Positions 24,010 through 35,950 of a stretch of 64,000 nucleotides of DNA are shown here, one piece after another. Position 1 is the first letter of the stretch, and each line of letters begins with the position of its first letter. A model generated the notes under the pieces. It worked only from the letters and a program-made list of their open reading frames with translations, was not told the origin of the DNA and ran no database searches. The position numbers and the translations under genes are program-made. The stretch comes from Cymbidium sinense (lineage: Eukaryota; Streptophyta; Magnoliopsida; Asparagales; Orchidaceae): positions 22,578,923 to 22,642,922 of the forward strand of contig CM038222.1 of the NCBI GenBank assembly GCA_021442155.1, written 5' to 3'.

Positions 24010-25060
24010 AAGCCCCAAAATATTTTTATTATGCAAGCGATCAATTCTGATGAGAGTAGCATTAATGGGGATAATAGTTTGAATCAAATAAAAAGGCATT
24101 GAATTGAGAGTTGCTTTTAAGAATGGTGAGCCTGCCACCAAAGGAAAGTAAATAGAATTCCCAAATGGAAATTTTATTTAAAATGTTTTTAATTAACACG
24201 TCAAAGAGATGGGATCATTTCGGGCATTTAAAGAGAGCAGCGCCCAAGTACTTTAGAGGTAAGTGTTGATGCTTAAAATTAGTGATATGCAAGATTTGAT
24301 TGATTTAAATATTGGAGATATGAGAGGAAGTGATAAAACAACTTTTGTTATCATTGATAGAAAGGCCACTTTCTTTACCAAATTTATTTAGAAAATACTT
24401 GAGATGCTTGATATGATGAATAGAAGCATTGCAAAAGATAATGAAATCATCTGTAAAGCTTAAATGGGAAATAGGAAGACCACCAAGAGTTTTGTAGTAC
24501 ATTCTAGGATTGTTAAAGAATAAATCATTGATGCTCCTAGATAAGTACTCAATAGTAATAATAAACAAAGCAAGAGATAATGCATCCCCTTGTATTAAGC
24601 CATGTGAAGAGGGAAAGAAACCCAAGGATTCCCCATTAAGCAAAATCGAAAACCAGACATTATTAATACAATTTTTAATAAGAAAAATAAATTTATCAGA
24701 AAACCTAAATAAATTTAGAATATGGAAAACAAAGTCCCAAGAAATGTTATCAAAGGCTTTGGTAATATCTAATTTGAAAAGAATGTTTCCACCTCTAATC
24801 TTAGCATTAAGATCATGAATTAACTCTTGGGCTAGTAAAATATTATCAAAAGTAGATCTACCTCTAACAAAATTAGTTTGGTTGAGAGAGATAATTTTAT
24901 TAAGTAAATGACTAAGATTGTTGGTTAGAATTTTGGAAATCAACTTATTGAAGAAGGTGCAAAGACTAATAGGTCTAAATTCACTCCAATAGTTTAGATT
25001 ATATTTTTTAGGTATGAGAATGATAGAAGTACCAAAAAAATATCTAGAAAAGGATAACCA
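24010..25060 (-). pseudogene. LnD reverse transcriptase, best-preserved RT in window
   Basis: An uninterrupted frame of about 245 codons runs from about 25045 to 24305. Motifs in order: SIILIPKK, FRPISLCTFFNKLISKIL, FVRGRSTFDNILLAQEL, motif A FKLDITKAFDNISW with the catalytic Asp, motif B SHGLIQGDALSLALF, motif C LSFTDDFIIF with both Asp (FTDD in place of FADD), and motif D FGKESGLSINDNKSCF. A stop at 24305 then cuts the frame, but HITNFKHQHLPLKYLGA continues beyond it. Just upstream a poly-T tract (about 25065) causes a one-base shift, breaking the link to the endonuclease. The RT palm looks chemically intact, but the ORF2 as a whole is not. Confidence 0.85.
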
Positions 25061-26345
25061 TTAAAAAAAATCAACCACTGCCTCAATCAAATCATTTTTA
25101 AGGATAAACCAACATTTTTGAAAAAATTGAGTAGTGAAACCATCCAGACCAGCAACCAAATATATATTCATGCTATTAAGGACTTTAAAATTTTGTTCTT
25201 CAGTAGGCATGATGGTAAGCAAATCATTATCATCATTAGTAATAATACAAGAAATCAAATGCAATTTAGAAATAGCTTCATAAGAGCAACTCTTATTAAG
25301 GATATTTCTAAAGTAATTAATAATCGATTCTTTAATATCACTATTCACCATAATCCAAACACCATTGTCATCTTTAAATTTGTTAAATATTATTTCAAGA
25401 TCTCTTTTTATTAACTAAAGCATAAAAATACATAGTATTCTGATCACCATTCGCAATATGCTTACTAACAACTTTTTGGCACAAGTAAGTCTCTTCCATA
25501 TTTTGGAAGTTAACAAGTTTATCTTTCGCCTCAGTCATGTCCCTAGTCTTATAAGGATCAGACATAATAGAGACTTCAAGATAAACCAATTTTTCCATAT
25601 CTTAAAATATTAGCAAAAAAGTTTTTAAAATAATGCTTGTTCCACCAACCCAAATTTTGTATAAGTCTTTTAAGTTTAAACCAAAGTCTATTCATCCCCA
25701 TAATTGAATTGTCATGATGTAAATGGGCTTTCCAATTATTAGCCACAACATCAAAAAAATCAATATACTGAATCCACATGTTTTGAAATCTAAAGGAGAG
25801 GATTTATGTAATTTCTTAGAAGTATCTTTAATAGAAACTAGAAGAAGAGCATGATCAGGCAAGGTTCTGCTTAAATCATCAATAGAAGTAATAGGCCATT
25901 GAGTAATCCAATGAGTATTAAAATGAAACTGGTCCAACCTTTGCCAAAGTCTTGAGTTTTGCCAAGCATAATTAGAACCCTTAAAGAAAATTTCAATCAA
26001 ATTCCAATCAAGGATCATATTGGAAAAATCTTCCATGGAATGAATATTGGGAGAGCGGCCACCACTTCATTTAGAAGAGAATAAAATAGTGTTGAAATCA
26101 CCACCCATAAATAAAGGTTTGTTGACCGAGGTAGCAAAATTCCTCAAATTATCCCAAAGAAGATTTCTACCAGATCTATAACAAGATGCATAAACAAAAG
26201 AGACCAAAATACAATAGTCACCATGAGAGCTTTGAGCATTGACAACTTATTGAAAATCATCAATAAGAGAAACCTCAACAAAATTATCCAAAAACATGAA
26301 ATCTTATTACTAACATTAGACAAAAATTTATTGAAGCCGATCATT
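25061..26345 (-). pseudogene. LnD APE endonuclease and linker
   Basis: Endonuclease motifs are spread over two frames: SFVYASCYRSGRNLLWDNL, then GGDFNTILFSSK (the GDFN motif of the exo_endo_phos family), WQNSRLWQRLDQF, and TLPDHALLLVSI, where the usual SDH triad is PDH. After the endonuclease come the linker pieces GDQNTMYFYALVNKK and, at 25061-25351, SDIKESIINYFRNILNKS and AGLDGFTTQFFQKCW, the segment before RT. Frameshifts lie near 26145, 25780 and 25600. The Ser-to-Pro change beside the catalytic Asp-His would probably harm nicking. Confidence 0.8.
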
Positions 26346-26379
26346 CTAGCAACATGGTTAATTTTATTAGCATGAATAA

Positions 26380-28046
26380 GAGGCTCCAGAACAATAAGTA
26401 AATAAATATTATGAATGCGACAAAGATTTCTAATACGATTTTGAATAGAGAGGGTACTGATCCCTCTAACATTCTAAATAATAAAATTAAACACAAGTAA
26501 AATAAAATGGGGTTAAGCAAAGGTTAATTAAGAGAGGAGTGAGAGGATGTAATAAATCTAGTGTTTTTGGACAATTTAGGAGAGTAAATTTTAACACTTT
26601 TTTTTAGCATGATAAGTTTGAAAACTATTTCCTTTTCCCCTAGAGTCATCATCCGAGTAAGATTTAGTAACATTGCTCATAAATTTAGGATAATTCTCCA
26701 AGGGTTTGGATGGGAGCTCACCCTCTTCCAAATCCATATTAAGTTGAATAGTAGGATTAACATGAATATCAAGATTAGAATTGAGAGACGGTGATGATTT
26801 ATAACCATTTAAAGCACAAGTAGTTAAATCGGATCAAAAATGTTTTAAGCATGCTCAACATCATTTAAATCCTCATTAAATGCTTCATTTTCATCAAACA
26901 AAGCTGGCATAGATGCAGGAATAGAATCAAGGGAAATAGAATCATCTTCTAATAACTTTAAAAATTTATTATTCTTCACATTAGAAATATTCAAATTTAA
27001 AGGTGAAAAATGAGGTAAATCATTCTTCCCATTTTGAAAATCAATCGAATCTATATCAACAGTAGGTGCCAAAACTTGTCAATAGGATTAACCCTGATAT
27101 CCATGGAATCAACCTAAATAATAGCCTTCATACCATTTCTTAGACATAAGTAGGGATTACATAATGGGTAGGATTTTTACAACAACAAGTGGGTATGGAG
27201 AATATAACATTATTGTCATGACCAAGAATTTTTACGTGGGAACAAAAAAAATTCAACCCTGAATACCCATAGAGCAAATCAAAACTTCCTTTTTTTTAGT
27301 TTTGTCTAATTCCACGAGGATTCTGAGAAGGTGGTGAGGCTTTCATGCAAGTTGCAAGGTTGACCAATTAAAGCCTCGATAGCAAAAGCACATGATGGGT
27401 AACAAAATGAATGCACATTTTAGGAAGAGATAACCCCACAAGGATAATAGGAGATTCTTCCTTAATACAAATAGGGGTGACCACTTCAACAAACTTATTT
27501 GACAATTAAAGATGAAATAAGAAGAATGTAAAAAACACGTGAATAATCTAGATCATTAGAAAGTGAATGGATACAAGTCAATAAGACCGATCAGAAAGCA
27601 CACATAAGCTTGAGATTATGGAAAAAGAGCGGATCTTATCTAAATTCGGATGATACTAAGAAAATTTATCGACAAGAGAAAATTCAAATTATTTTGCCAA
27701 CTTTTCAACATCCACATTAGCACATTACCATATCTAAAGATGTCAAAATGAGATTAAACCAAATTAATGAGGGAGAAGGCTTACGAGCACTTCCTTAAAG
27801 ATTTAGTAGAAGAAGCAACATTAGGGCCAAGCCCCAAAGTGTCGGATGTCCCAGCATCCATAATTTGAGGAGGAGCCAAGGAATAGAACTTATAGCCATG
27901 ATCAATGATGAAGCATCACACAAATGTCCAAATACCATTCAAGCCTTTGAATTTGTTGAAACCAAGGCTAAATCCTTAGTGAGGATCACCAAGAGGGATT
28001 CAAAATTGCTAGAGAATTGAGAAGCTTCGGGTGGGGGAGGGGCTGG
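26380..28046 (-). pseudogene. LnD ORF1 (DUF4283-like, CCHC knuckle)
   Basis: The likely start is the ATG at 27861 (MDAGTSDTLGLGPNVASSTK), preceded by about 185 bp of leader. A DUF4283-like region is recognisable through stops at about 27690-27430 (EKLAK, NLDKIRSFFHNLKL, LLKWSPLF). The CCHC knuckle at about 27200-27255 reads CSHVKILGHDNN: the second Cys is Val and the last position is lost, so it would not bind zinc. An acidic C-terminal segment follows (26845-27072, with SIDFQNGKNDLPHF and LLEDDSISLDSIPAS). Function in the family is RNA binding and RNP formation. This copy is not translatable as one protein. Confidence 0.7.
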
Positions 28047-28987
28047 GATAGGGGTTTGGGTTTAGGGTTTAGTGGAAGTTTAGGTTTTAGGTTTAGTTTT
28101 AAGGTTTTGGGTTTAGGGTTTAAGTTTAGTTTTAGGGTTTAGGATTTAGGTTAAGGTTTTTTAAATTAAATAAACTTCATGTTTATGTTTATTTAATTTT
28201 ATTTATTTTAGGTTTATTTATTTTACTTTAGGTTTTTATTTTAGTTTATGTTTTACATTTAGGTTTTGGTTTAGGTTTATTTTTTAGATTAGTTTTATTT
28301 TTATTTATACTTTTAGGTTTAGGTTTTATTTTTTATTTTTAGGTTTAGGTTTATTTTTTATTTTTTTTAGGTTTAAGTATTTTTTTTAGTTTTATTTATT
28401 TAAGTCTAGGTTTATTTTTCTTTTATTTTTATTTTTTAGTTTAGGTTTAGGTTTGGTTTAGTTATTTTAGTTTAGGTTTAGGTTTATTTTATTTTATTTT
28501 AGGTTTAATTTAGGGTTTAGGTTTTATTTTTATTATTAAGTTTATTTTTTGGTTTATTATTTAGGTTAGGTTTTTATTTAGTTTTATTATATTTTATTTT
28601 AGGTTTATTTTATTTTTATTTTAGGGTTAGTTTTTATTTTATTTAGGTTTTTTATTTTTTAGTTTAGTTTAGGTTTTTATTTATTTTGTCTTATTTTTTT
28701 TGTTTTATTTTATTTTTAGGTTTAGGTTTAGATGTTAGTTTAGGTTTAGGTTTTAGATTATGTTTTTATTTAATTTTATTTTAGTTTAGGATTTTTTATT
28801 AATTTTATTTTTAGGTTTTATTTAGTTTATGTTTAGGTTTTTAGATTTATAAGGTTTAGGGTTTTGGGTTTAGGGTTAGTTTAGGGTTTAGGTTTAGGAT
28901 TTTTTTAGGTTTAGGGTTTAGAGTTATTAGGGTTTAGGTTTTAGGTTTAGGGTTTAGGTTTTAGTTTAGGGTTTTGGGGTTTTGGTT
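28047..28987 (+). repeat. Telomeric/T-rich array
   Basis: TTTAGGG words are followed by a junction module near 28161-28180, a T-rich block to about 28850, then TTTAGGG-like DNA to g8. No gene is seen. Confidence 0.85.
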
Positions 28988-29705
28988 TTTTTTTTGACAA
29001 AGAACAAATTTGGATTCAACATTTCTTCTTTTCGATTTCATTAGCCAAGATTTCTAGGACATAAGTGGAGTTAGATAAAAACCAGCATAGAGCAAATCAA
29101 AACCTAAATAACTAAAACCATCTCTATAAAGACACAATTCCATAAGTGGTAGATAAAATCAACCATCATATCATTTAGGCTGAGGACGTGCTTTGGCCCT
29201 CACTAAAGCTCCCTAGATTTAGGATTTGAGGTTGCTCTTTACCCTTTGGCTATAGGCATAAGTCCTCACCTCTTAGGTATTTCCATAACCTTGTGTTGTG
29301 AGATTATAAGTCCTAGCTTTCTAATAAAATTCTAATTCAAACATATAATTCTCCTCGTTCAAACATATAAAGTAAAACCATAGGATATAGAATGCTTACT
29401 AGGTTTTTATCATGAGTTTTCCTTATTCATCTCCCTTTGGCTTGATAATAATCTTCTTTTTGATCCTAGATTGATTTTCAAACATTGCTAATTTATTGAT
29501 AGTCCTATCTTTGAAGTCTTTGGAGACAATCAATTACTTTAATCGAGTATTCTGAAACTCACCTTCATTATGATGTAACTTACTATATGGAACTTTAGCT
29601 ATGGCCACCACCTCGAGATCCCCCCACCAGTGATAACCACTTTCACCTTCACCCCACCTCAGATTTAGACTAAGCTTAGTTGAGGTGATGTTCATGTATC
29701 AAGGT
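28988..29705 (-). pseudogene. GR-RBP 3' fragment g8, interrupted by foreign DNA
   Basis: The 3'UTR part (28988 to about 29172) ends on the minus strand in a run of ten A residues before CCAAAACCCC, the longest clean A-tract among the copies. The coding part resumes at about 29604 and runs to 29705 (start of the LDGR region). Between them lies about 430 bp of unrelated sequence in place of the C-terminal half of the glycine-rich part. The right flank carries the long-unit TTATTTAGTTACTTTTGG motif. Confidence 0.75.
29173..29603. other. Unidentified low-copy insertion inside g8
   Basis: About 430 bp of mixed-composition DNA unlike the rest of the array. It contains a direct repeat of TTCAAACATATA about 23 bp apart (near 29338 and 29361). 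No open frame above about 40 codons, no clear terminal repeats and no target-site duplication are visible. It replaces about 100 bp of the GR-RBP sequence, so it is better described as an insertion with deletion, or filler at a break, than as a clean transposon. Confidence 0.5.
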
Positions 29706-32700
29706 TCATTCTTAGGTTTTGTTTATTAGGTTTTAGGATTTAGGTTTATTTTTAAATTTATTTAGTTACTTTTGGCTTAGGTTTAGGGTTTGGGGTTTAG
29801 GTTTAGGGTTTAAGGTTTAGGGTTTAGGGTTTAGGGTTTTAGAGTTTCTGCTTTTAGGGTTTAGGATTTAGGGTTAGAGTTTATGGTTTAGGGTTTAGGG
29901 TTTTTTTAGGGTGTAGGATTTAGGGTTTAGGGTTTAGGGTTGTAGGTTTAGGGTTTAGAGTTTAGGGTTTAGAATTAAGGGTTTAAGGATTTTTTTTTAA
30001 ATTATGTAAACTAGTAGGTTTAGGTTTATTTAGAATATTTAATTTATTTTTTAATTTAGTTTACTTTATTTTTTATTTTTATTTAGGTTTATTTTTTTTC
30101 TTTATTTTAGTTTTTTTATTTGAAGTTTATTTATTTTAGTTTAGGTTTTTTTATTTTAGTTTATTTTTTAGGTTTAGGTTTAGGTTTAGGTTTATTTTTT
30201 AGTTGAGTTTTATTTTTATTTTATTTTTTAGGTTCAGGTTTTATTTTTTATTTTTATTTTTAGGTTTATGTTTTTAGGTTTAGGTTTTAGGTTTATTTTT
30301 AGATTTTATTATTTTGTTTAGGCTTAGGTTTATTTTTAGTTTATTTTATTTTATTTAGTTTAGGATTAGGTCTAGATTTAGTATATTTTAGGTTTAGGTT
30401 TATTTAGTTTCATTTAGGTTTAGGTTTATTTTATTTTGTTTATTTTATTTTTATTTTAGGTTAACTTTTTTCTAGTTTAGGGTTTTAGTTTTATTTTTTT
30501 ATTTATTTAGGTATATTTTTTATATTTAGGTTTATATTCAGTTTTTATTTTATAATATTTTAGGTTTGTTTTATTTTTATTTTAGTTTAGTTTTTATTTT
30601 ATTTAGGTTTTCTATTCTTATGTTTACTCCATTTTTTTAGTTTAGTTTAGGTTTATATTTATTTTATTTTAGTTTATTTTATTTTTTTTCTTTTATTCTA
30701 TTTTTAGGTTTAGGTTTTAGTTTAGTTTTTTATTTTATTTTATTTTTTTATTTAAGTTTTTGGTATTTTTCTTTTTTCTTTTTAGGTTTTATTTAGTTTA
30801 TGACTATGTTTTTGGCTTTTTAGGGTTTAGGGTTTATGGTTTAAGGTTTAGGGTTTAGGTTTTTTTTTAAAAAAAAAGATTAAGTAACTAGGAGGTTTAG
30901 AGTGTAGGGTTTAGGATTTAGAGTTTAGGACTTAGGGCTTATGTTTTAGGGTTTTTATATTTTTTTAAATTAAGTAAACTAGTAGGTTTAGGTTTATTTA
31001 GTTTATTTTTTATTTATTTTAGTATATTTTTTATTTTTATTTGGGTGTATTTTTTATTTTAATTCAGTTTACTTTGTTTATTTTAGATTTATTTATTTTA
31101 GTTTATGTTTTTTATTTTAGTTCATTTTTTTTTAGGTTTAGATTTATGTTTATTTTTAGTTTACTTTTATTTTTATTTTATTTTTTAGGTCTTAGGTTTT
31201 ATTTTTTATAATTAGGTTTAGGTTTCATTTTTAATTTTAATTTTTTATGTTTAGGTTTTAGGTTTTTATTTTAGGTATATTTTTAGGTTTTATGTTTTAG
31301 CTTAGTTTTAGGTTTATTTTTCATTTATTTTATTTAATTTAGTTTAGGGTATAAGTTTAGTTTATTATCAATTTAGGTTTAGGTTTTATTTATTTTAGTT
31401 CAGTTTATTTTAGTTTAGATTTAGGTTTATTTTATCTTGTTTATTTTAGGTTTAGGTTTTTTTTTAGTTTAGGGTTTAGGTTTTATTTTTTGGTTATTTT
31501 TAGGTTAATTTTTTAGGTTTAGGTTTTTATTTAGTTGTTATTTTATTTTATTTTAGGTTTATTTTATTTTTATTTTACATTTAGTTTTTATTATATTTAG
31601 GTTTTTTTATTTTTATGTTTATTTTATTTTTTAGTTTAGTTTAGGTTTTGATTTATTTGATTTTAGTTTAGTTTTTATTTTATTCTTAGGTTTCAATTTA
31701 GGTTTAGGTTTAGGTTTATGTTTTAGTTTAGGTTTTTATTTTATTTTATTTTTTAATTTAATTTAGGTTTAAGTTTATTTATTAATTTTATTTTTAGGTC
31801 TTATTTAGTATAGGTTTAGGTTTTTTGGTGTTTAGGGTTTAAGGTTTAGGGTTTAGGGTTTATGGTTTAGGGTTTAGGGTTTGGGGTTTAGAGTTTAGGG
31901 TTTAAGGTTAATTTCAGGGTTTAGGGTTTAGACTTAGGGTTTTTTTATTTTTTTTTTTTTAATTAAGTAAATTAGTAAGTTTAGGTTTATTTAATTTATT
32001 TAGTTTATTTTATTTTTTTTATTCTTTGTTGGTTTATTTATATTTTTATTTACTTTAGTTTATTTATTTTTAGTTTATTTATTTTAGTTTAGGTTTTTTA
32101 TTTTAGTTTATTTTTTATGTTTAGGTTAAGGTTTATGTTTATTTTTTAATTTAGTTTTATTTTTATTTTATGTTTTAGGAATATGTTTTATTTTATATTT
32201 TTAGGTTTAGGTTTAGGTTTTTATTTTATTTTTTAGGCTTAGGTTTTAGGTTTTTATTTTAGGTTTATTTTTAGGTTTTATTTTTAGTTTAAGTTTAGGT
32301 TTATTTTAGTTTATTTTATTTTATTTAGTTTAGGTTTAGGTTTAGGTTAAGGTTTTATTTATTTTAGTTTAGGTTTAGTTTTTTTTTAGTTTAGGGTTTC
32401 AATTTTATTTTTTATTTTCTTTTAGGTTTTATTTTTTGATTTATTTTTTAAGTTTAGGCTTTTATTTAGTTTTTCTTTTATTTTATTTTATAGTAAGTTT
32501 AGTTTTTATTTTACTTAGGTTTTTTATTTTATAGTTTAGTTTTGGTTTTTATTTATTTTATTTTATTTTAGTTTTTAATTTATCTATTTTTTAGTTAGGT
32601 TTAGGTTTAGGTTTAGGTTTTATTTAGTTTAGGTTTAGGTTTTTAGCTTTTTAGGGTTTAAGGTTTAAGGTTGAGGGTTTATGGTTAGTTTAGGGCTTAG

Positions 32701-32886
32701 GGTTTAGGGTTTAGGGTTTGGGGTTTAGGGTTTTGGATTTAGGGTTTAGGGTTTATGGTTTTTTAGGGTTTAGGGTTTAGGGTTTAGGGTTTAGGGTTTA
32801 GGGTTTTAGATTTTAAATTTTATTTTAGGGTTTAGGGTTTAGGGTTTTTTTAGGGTTTAGGTTTTAGGTTTAGGGTTTAAGGTTTT
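29706..32886 (+). repeat. Telomeric array with T-rich blocks, no GR-RBP copy
   Basis: Four junction modules are visible: about 29998-30018, 30868-30895, 30965-30985 and 31961-31980. T-rich blocks span about 30020-30800, 30985-31820 and 31980-32650. The one at 30868 is aborted after about 40 bp by telomeric DNA. TTTAGGG tracts lie at 29770-29990, 31820-31950 and 32650-32880, including about six perfect heptads near 32763-32806. About 3.2 kb passes without a GR-RBP fragment, so these units lost it or arose without it. Confidence 0.85.
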
Positions 32887-33184
32887 AGTTTTTTTTAGAG
32901 AGAAGAAATTCAGATTTAACATTTACTTTTTGATTTCATCAACCAAGTAACACAAGTTTTTAAGACACAAGTGATGACATAGATAAAAATGAGAAACATA
33001 TCCACGCACCTCATCCCCACCACTACTCCTCCCTCTCCATAAACCACTTCTTGACCACCACCTCCATATTCACCCACCTCGGATCCCCCCCCACCATCCT
33101 TCGATGTCTACCTTGCCTCCTCCTTGGATCTAGATTGAGCACGGTTGATGGTGATGTTCTATCGTCAAGGTTACACCCATTTTA
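32887..33184 (-). pseudogene. GR-RBP 3' fragment g9, deletion subfamily
   Basis: About 300 bp. The distal 3'UTR (32890-33000) is joined at about 32998-33002 directly to an internal glycine-rich coding segment (+ strand 'cata' followed by 'tccac'). The proximal 3'UTR and the C-terminal GRDxGY...GNWRN codons are missing. The same joint is found in g12, g13 and g17. The A-tract is AAAAAAAACTAAAACC. Confidence 0.78.
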
Positions 33185-34857
33185 GGGTTTAGGTTTAATT
33201 TAGGTTTATTAGGTTTTAAGGTTTAGGTTTATTTTTTAATCTTTTTAGTTACTTTAGGTTTAGGTTTAGGGTTTGGTGTTTAGGGTTTAGGGTTTAGGGT
33301 TTAGGGTTTAGGGTTTAGGGTTTAGGGTTTAGTGTTTAGGGTTTAGGGTTTAGGGTTTAGGATTTAGGGTTTAGGGTTTTAGGATTTATGCTGTTAGGGT
33401 TTAGGGTTTAGGGTTTAGGGTTTAGGGTTTAAGGTTGTAGGGTTTAGGATTTAAGGTTTAGGGGTTTTATTAAAATTTAAAAAACTTGTAGGTTTATTTA
33501 TTTAGTTCTATTTAGTTTATTTTATATTTTTCTTTAGGTTTATTTTTTATTTTTATTTAGTTTAGTTTATTTATTTTATGTTGATAGATTTTAATTTAGG
33601 TTTATTATTTTAGTTTATTTTTTAGGGTTTGGCTTTATGTTTATTTAGTTTTTTTATTTTTATTTTAGGTTAGTTTATTTTTTATTTTTTTTGGTTTAGG
33701 TTTTATTTATTTTATTTTTTAGGTTTTGGTTTTAGGTTTATATTTTTGGTTTATTATTAGGTTTTATTTTTAGTTTAATTTTAGGTTTTTTTTTGAGTTT
33801 ATCTTATATTATTTTATTTAGGATTTAGGTTTAGTTTATTTTAGTTTTAGGTTTAGGTTTTATTTATTTATGTTTAATTTATTTTAGTTTAGGTTTAGGT
33901 TTATTTTATTTTGTTATTTTAGGTTTAGGTTTCATTTTTTTTAGTTTACGATTAAGGTTTTATTTTTTTATTTATTTTTATGTTTCATTTTTTATTGAGT
34001 TTTTTATTTTATTATATTTTAGGTTTATTTTATTTTTTTCTTAACCTTTAGTTTTTATTTTATTTAGGTTTTTTATTTTTAGGTTTATTTTTTTAGTTTA
34101 ATTTAGGTTATTATTTATTTTATGTTAATATTTTTTTATTTTTTATATTATTTTATTTTTAGTTTTAGGTTTAGGTTTTAGTTTAAGTTTTTATTTTATT
34201 TTATTTTTTTATTTTATTTAGGTTTTTATTTTATTTATTTTAGGTTTTAGTTTAGGTTTAGGTTTAGAGTTGAGGGTTCTGAGTTTAAGGTTAGTTTTAG
34301 GGTTTAGGGTTTACGGTTAGGGTTTTTTTATATTTTTATATTTTTATATTTTTTTTAAATTAAGTAAACATGTAGGTTTAGGTTTATTTAGTTTATTTTT
34401 TATTTATTTTATTTTATTTTGTTTTTTATTTTAATTAAAGATTATTTTTATTTTAAATTTTATTTAGGTCTTTATTTAGATTTTACTTTATTATAATTTT
34501 GGTTTAATTTATTTTTATATTTGGTTTAGTTTTTATTTTATTTAGGTTTTTTATTTTTTAGTTTAGTTTAGGTTTTTATTTATTTTATTATATTTTAGTT
34601 TTTATTTTTTTATTTTATTTCCTTTTTTGTTTAGGTTATAATTAATGTTTTTATTTTATTTTATTTTATTTTGGTTTATGTTTTTTATTTATATTATTTT
34701 TAGGTTTTATTTAGTTAAGGTTTACATTGTGGGCTTTTTAGGGTTTAGGATTAGTTTCGGGTTTTGGGTTTAGGGTTTAGGATTTGGGGTTTAGGTTTTA
34801 GGGTTTAAGGTTTAGGCTTTAAGGTTTAGTGTTTAGGGTTTAGGTTTTAGGTTCAAT
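33185..34857 (+). repeat. Telomeric array with longest perfect TTTAGGG run
   Basis: A perfect TTTAGGG run of about 54 bases (nearly eight heptads) lies at about 33279-33332, and near-perfect heptads continue to about 33460. Junction modules at about 33475-33490 and 34350-34375 open T-rich blocks to 34250 and 34735. The interval ends where LnE sequence begins. No gene is seen. Confidence 0.88.
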
Positions 34858-34897
34858 GGCTCATCAAAAATCAACTAAAAAAACCAAGCCAAGAAAA

Positions 34898-35950
34898 TTA
34901 TAATCTATGATAAGGTAATCCAGGGTTATCCAGATTGACCAAACCCCTTAATAGTTTAGGCAAATTTTGATTGTCAAATAAAGTAAAATCAGTTAAGTTA
35001 GCACGTAAAGTAGCCAAGAAATCAGCACAAGCATTACCTTCACAAAGGATATGAGAAATTTTATAACAAACTTGAGAAAGAAGATTTTTAGTGTGATTGA
35101 GAAGATAAAATAAATTAGCATTTCCTATTCTATCAGAGTAAAGCATGTCAAGAAGTAAGAGCGCATCAACTTCAATCCAGATGTTGAGGAAACCTTTATT
35201 CAAACAAATTTCAATATCTTTATTGACAGGCATAAGCTCAGTATAGATAATAGAGCAGGCTTTGAGAGGATATACAAAAGCACAAATGATAGTACCTTTA
35301 GAATCCCTAAGAATACCAATACAACCATATTTATTAGAAGGAATAGAACCAACAGTATTCACTTTATTCAAATTTTCTTTGGGTTTGATCCAATGGATAA
35401 TCTAAGCTCTTTTGTAAGAGTGAACATCAGGCATAATGACACCCAATTTTTAGCCACAAATTTACAGCCTATAAAATGAATGTTACTAATAAGATAGGCA
35501 TTAAATAGAGGATGAATTTTTTCTTTGGTTCTAGCCAGAATCCTTTTATGGCTCATAGGAATACCATGATATTTAGCATCATTTTTGTCCATCCAGATGA
35601 ACGAGATCAAGGTAATTGCAACTAGAACTTTGGTATGACCTTTCACTATTTTTTGGAAGCATACTCCAAGAAGTTGATATATGGAAAGAGAGCCATGAAC
35701 ATAGTTGGTATTAAATAAATCATCATACCATAACCATAATTTAGAAGCAATAGTACCATTGACAAAAACATGATTAACATTTTCAATATGGAAGCAACAA
35801 TAGCACTTTGAAGGAAAATAAAACCCTTTATTCTAGAGCAAAGAGTCCACATGAATAAAGTTATTCAAAATCCTCCAAGTTAAAACTGAATAAGAAATGG
35901 GAATGATATTATTCCAAAGTTTAATGAAAACATTAGAGGAGTTTAGCTTA
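34898..35950 (-). pseudogene. LnE zf-RVT and RNase H
   Basis: zf-RVT is visible at about 35640-35850: FYFPSKCYCCFHIEN and then VNHVFVNGTIASKLWLW, in a frame alternating with a +1 reading. RNase H runs open at 34898-35371. Its first catalytic block reads KVNTVGSI where LnF has KVNIDGSI, so the Asp is lost. The Glu block (YTELMPVNKDIEICL), the second Asp (IEVDALLLLDML) and the last Asp (EGNACADFLATL) remain. The stop is at 34898. A frameshift near 35370 separates the two parts. Confidence 0.8.

Larger units (their letters stand above)
20834..28046 (-). mobile_element. Near full-length plant LINE (LnD), defective
   Basis: Reading the minus strand, the order is 5' leader, ORF1 (DUF4283-like plus a damaged CCHC knuckle), APE endonuclease, linker, reverse transcriptase, zf-RVT, RNase H, a 3'UTR of about 1.7 kb and a terminal A-rich tract that passes into CCTAAACCC at 20834. 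That is the order of plant L1-type LINEs, and about 7.2 kb is a usual full length. The 5' end (28046) abuts GGTTTGGGTTTAGGG, so both ends lie in telomeric DNA. Frameshifts and stops occur in ORF1, upstream of RT, and in zf-RVT/RNase H. It is clearly diverged from LnE and LnF, which resemble each other more. Confidence 0.85.

Noticed and set aside
22746..25414. + strand ORFs across LnD, and similar ones in LnE and LnF (for example 56976-57470)
   Set aside because: They are shadows of the minus-strand RT, zf-RVT and linker coding sequence.
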